A stretch of 6,604 nucleotides of DNA from Oscillospiraceae bacterium (GTDB taxonomy: Bacteria; Bacillota; Clostridia; Oscillospirales; Oscillospiraceae), in assembly GCA_017936205.1 (NCBI GenBank), contig JAGBGB010000338.1, positions 1 to 6,604 of the forward strand, in the 5' to 3' direction. Positions 6,397 through 6,604 of the stretch are shown piece by piece. Within the stretch, counting starts at the first letter, position 1; each line of letters opens with the position of its first letter. The notes under the pieces were generated by a model, which saw only the letters and a list, made by a program, of their open reading frames with translations, was not told the origin of the DNA and did not search any database. The translations under genes were made by a program, and so were the position numbers.

Positions 6397-6478
6397 AGGT
6401 TATTTCTTGGCGGCTTTGCCGACATGCCGCTTACCGGCGGCATAATAAAACGGTTAATCCGTTTTCAGGTTATAACCT
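6397..6478 (-). repeat. Three-hairpin element B, inverted relative of element A
   Basis: The outer arms AGGTTAT (6397-6403) and ATAACCT (6472-6478) enclose CGGC/GCCG (6411-6414, 6418-6421), ATGCCGC/GCGGCAT (6424-6430, 6437-6443) and AAAACGG/CCGTTTT (6447-6453, 6459-6465). Read on the minus strand it follows the same order as element A: an AAAAnGG hairpin, then ATT, a second hairpin, a GC-rich 3-nt-loop hairpin, then CAAGAA and the closing arm. The inner right side also contains the perfect 10-bp palindrome GGTTATAACC (6468-6477). Confidence 0.7.
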
Positions 6479-6492
6479 TTAATAAGCAAACC

Positions 6493-6529
6493 GCTATATA
6501 GCAAGGCCTTCAGCGAAAATCATGCGCTG
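6493..6529. repeat. Cluster of short perfect palindromes
   Basis: GCTATATAGC (6493-6502) and AAGGCCTT (6503-6510) are back-to-back loopless palindromes. CAGCG (6511-6515) and CGCTG (6525-6529) form a small hairpin leading straight into the GTAGGGGC-type repeat. No coding frame is evident here. The cluster continues the hairpin-rich character of the region and may be a decayed third element. Confidence 0.4.
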
Positions 6530-6555
6530 TAGGGGCGAAGCTGTGTCTTCGCCCG
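6529..6555 (+). repeat. GTAGGGGC-type dispersed palindromic repeat, right copy
   Basis: It starts GTAGGGGC and forms a perfect 8-bp hairpin with arms GGGCGAAG (6533-6540) and CTTCGCCC (6547-6554) around a 6-nt loop, ending in CCCG. GTAG (6529-6532) can also pair with CTAC (6561-6564). The core matches the left copy at 81-105 while the arms differ but stay complementary, so the structure is kept rather than the sequence. Both copies point away from the genes, in the sense direction of the operon they follow. Confidence 0.6.
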
Positions 6556-6604
6556 TGGCACTACGATTTTGAACCATACTCAAAAAGAACGATGCTCTTT
6601 GCCA
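6556..6604. other. Right edge, no recognisable feature
   Basis: After the GTAGGGGC-type hairpin I see no open frame, promoter or terminator that can be supported. The sequence is too short at the window edge to judge whether a gene begins beyond it. Confidence 0.5.

Noticed and set aside
6308..6604. CRISPR array or tRNA cluster suggested by repeated cloverleaf-like folds
   Set aside because: There are no regularly spaced identical repeats with unique spacers, and none of the folds shows tRNA arm lengths, T-loop sequence or a CCA end.

Overview
The window (about 6.6 kb, GC close to 50% by eye) looks like chromosomal DNA of a Gram-positive anaerobe, most likely a gut clostridium. The grounds are strong AGGAGG-type Shine-Dalgarno sites, Firmicutes-style vitamin B6 salvage genes with an ECF S component, a MocR/GntR regulator, and hairpin-rich intergenic repeats with a GTAGGGGC core of a kind I recall from Oscillospiraceae-like genomes. 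The taxonomic placement is an inference.

Layout. Positions 1-300 hold no convincing gene. They contain a GTAGGGGC-type repeat, an 11-bp hairpin, a plus-strand intrinsic terminator, and three hairpins just downstream of the leftward operon. Positions 4863 to 301 on the minus strand form a compact three-gene unit: a GntR/MocR-type regulator lacking the usual C-terminal part of its aminotransferase domain, then two ABC exporter half-transporters. The gaps are 13 bp and a 4-bp ATGA overlap. The first half-transporter has a degenerate ATP site and the second a fully canonical one, as in heterodimeric exporters of the TM287/288, LmrCD and BmrCD type. A 92-bp intergenic region (4864-4955) carries overlapping divergent promoters and an imperfect direct repeat that could be the regulator's operator. 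On the plus strand follow a pyridoxal/pyridoxamine kinase (4956-5819, GTG start) and an ECF-transporter S component (5816-6310), overlapping by ATGA. Positions 6311-6604 have no gene. They hold two adjacent, oppositely oriented three-hairpin elements that look homologous to each other, several short perfect palindromes, and a second GTAGGGGC-type hairpin.

How the genes may work together. The rightward pair would import a vitamin B6 vitamer (S component plus an energising module encoded elsewhere) and trap it by phosphorylation. MocR-family regulators next to B6 genes commonly sense PLP, so the divergent regulator probably controls the kinase/S-component pair and its own operon. Its co-transcription with an ABC exporter pair is the unusual part. 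No entirely new enzymatic system is evident. The strongest unexplained signals are the paired multi-hairpin elements after both operons and the truncated regulator fused into an exporter operon.
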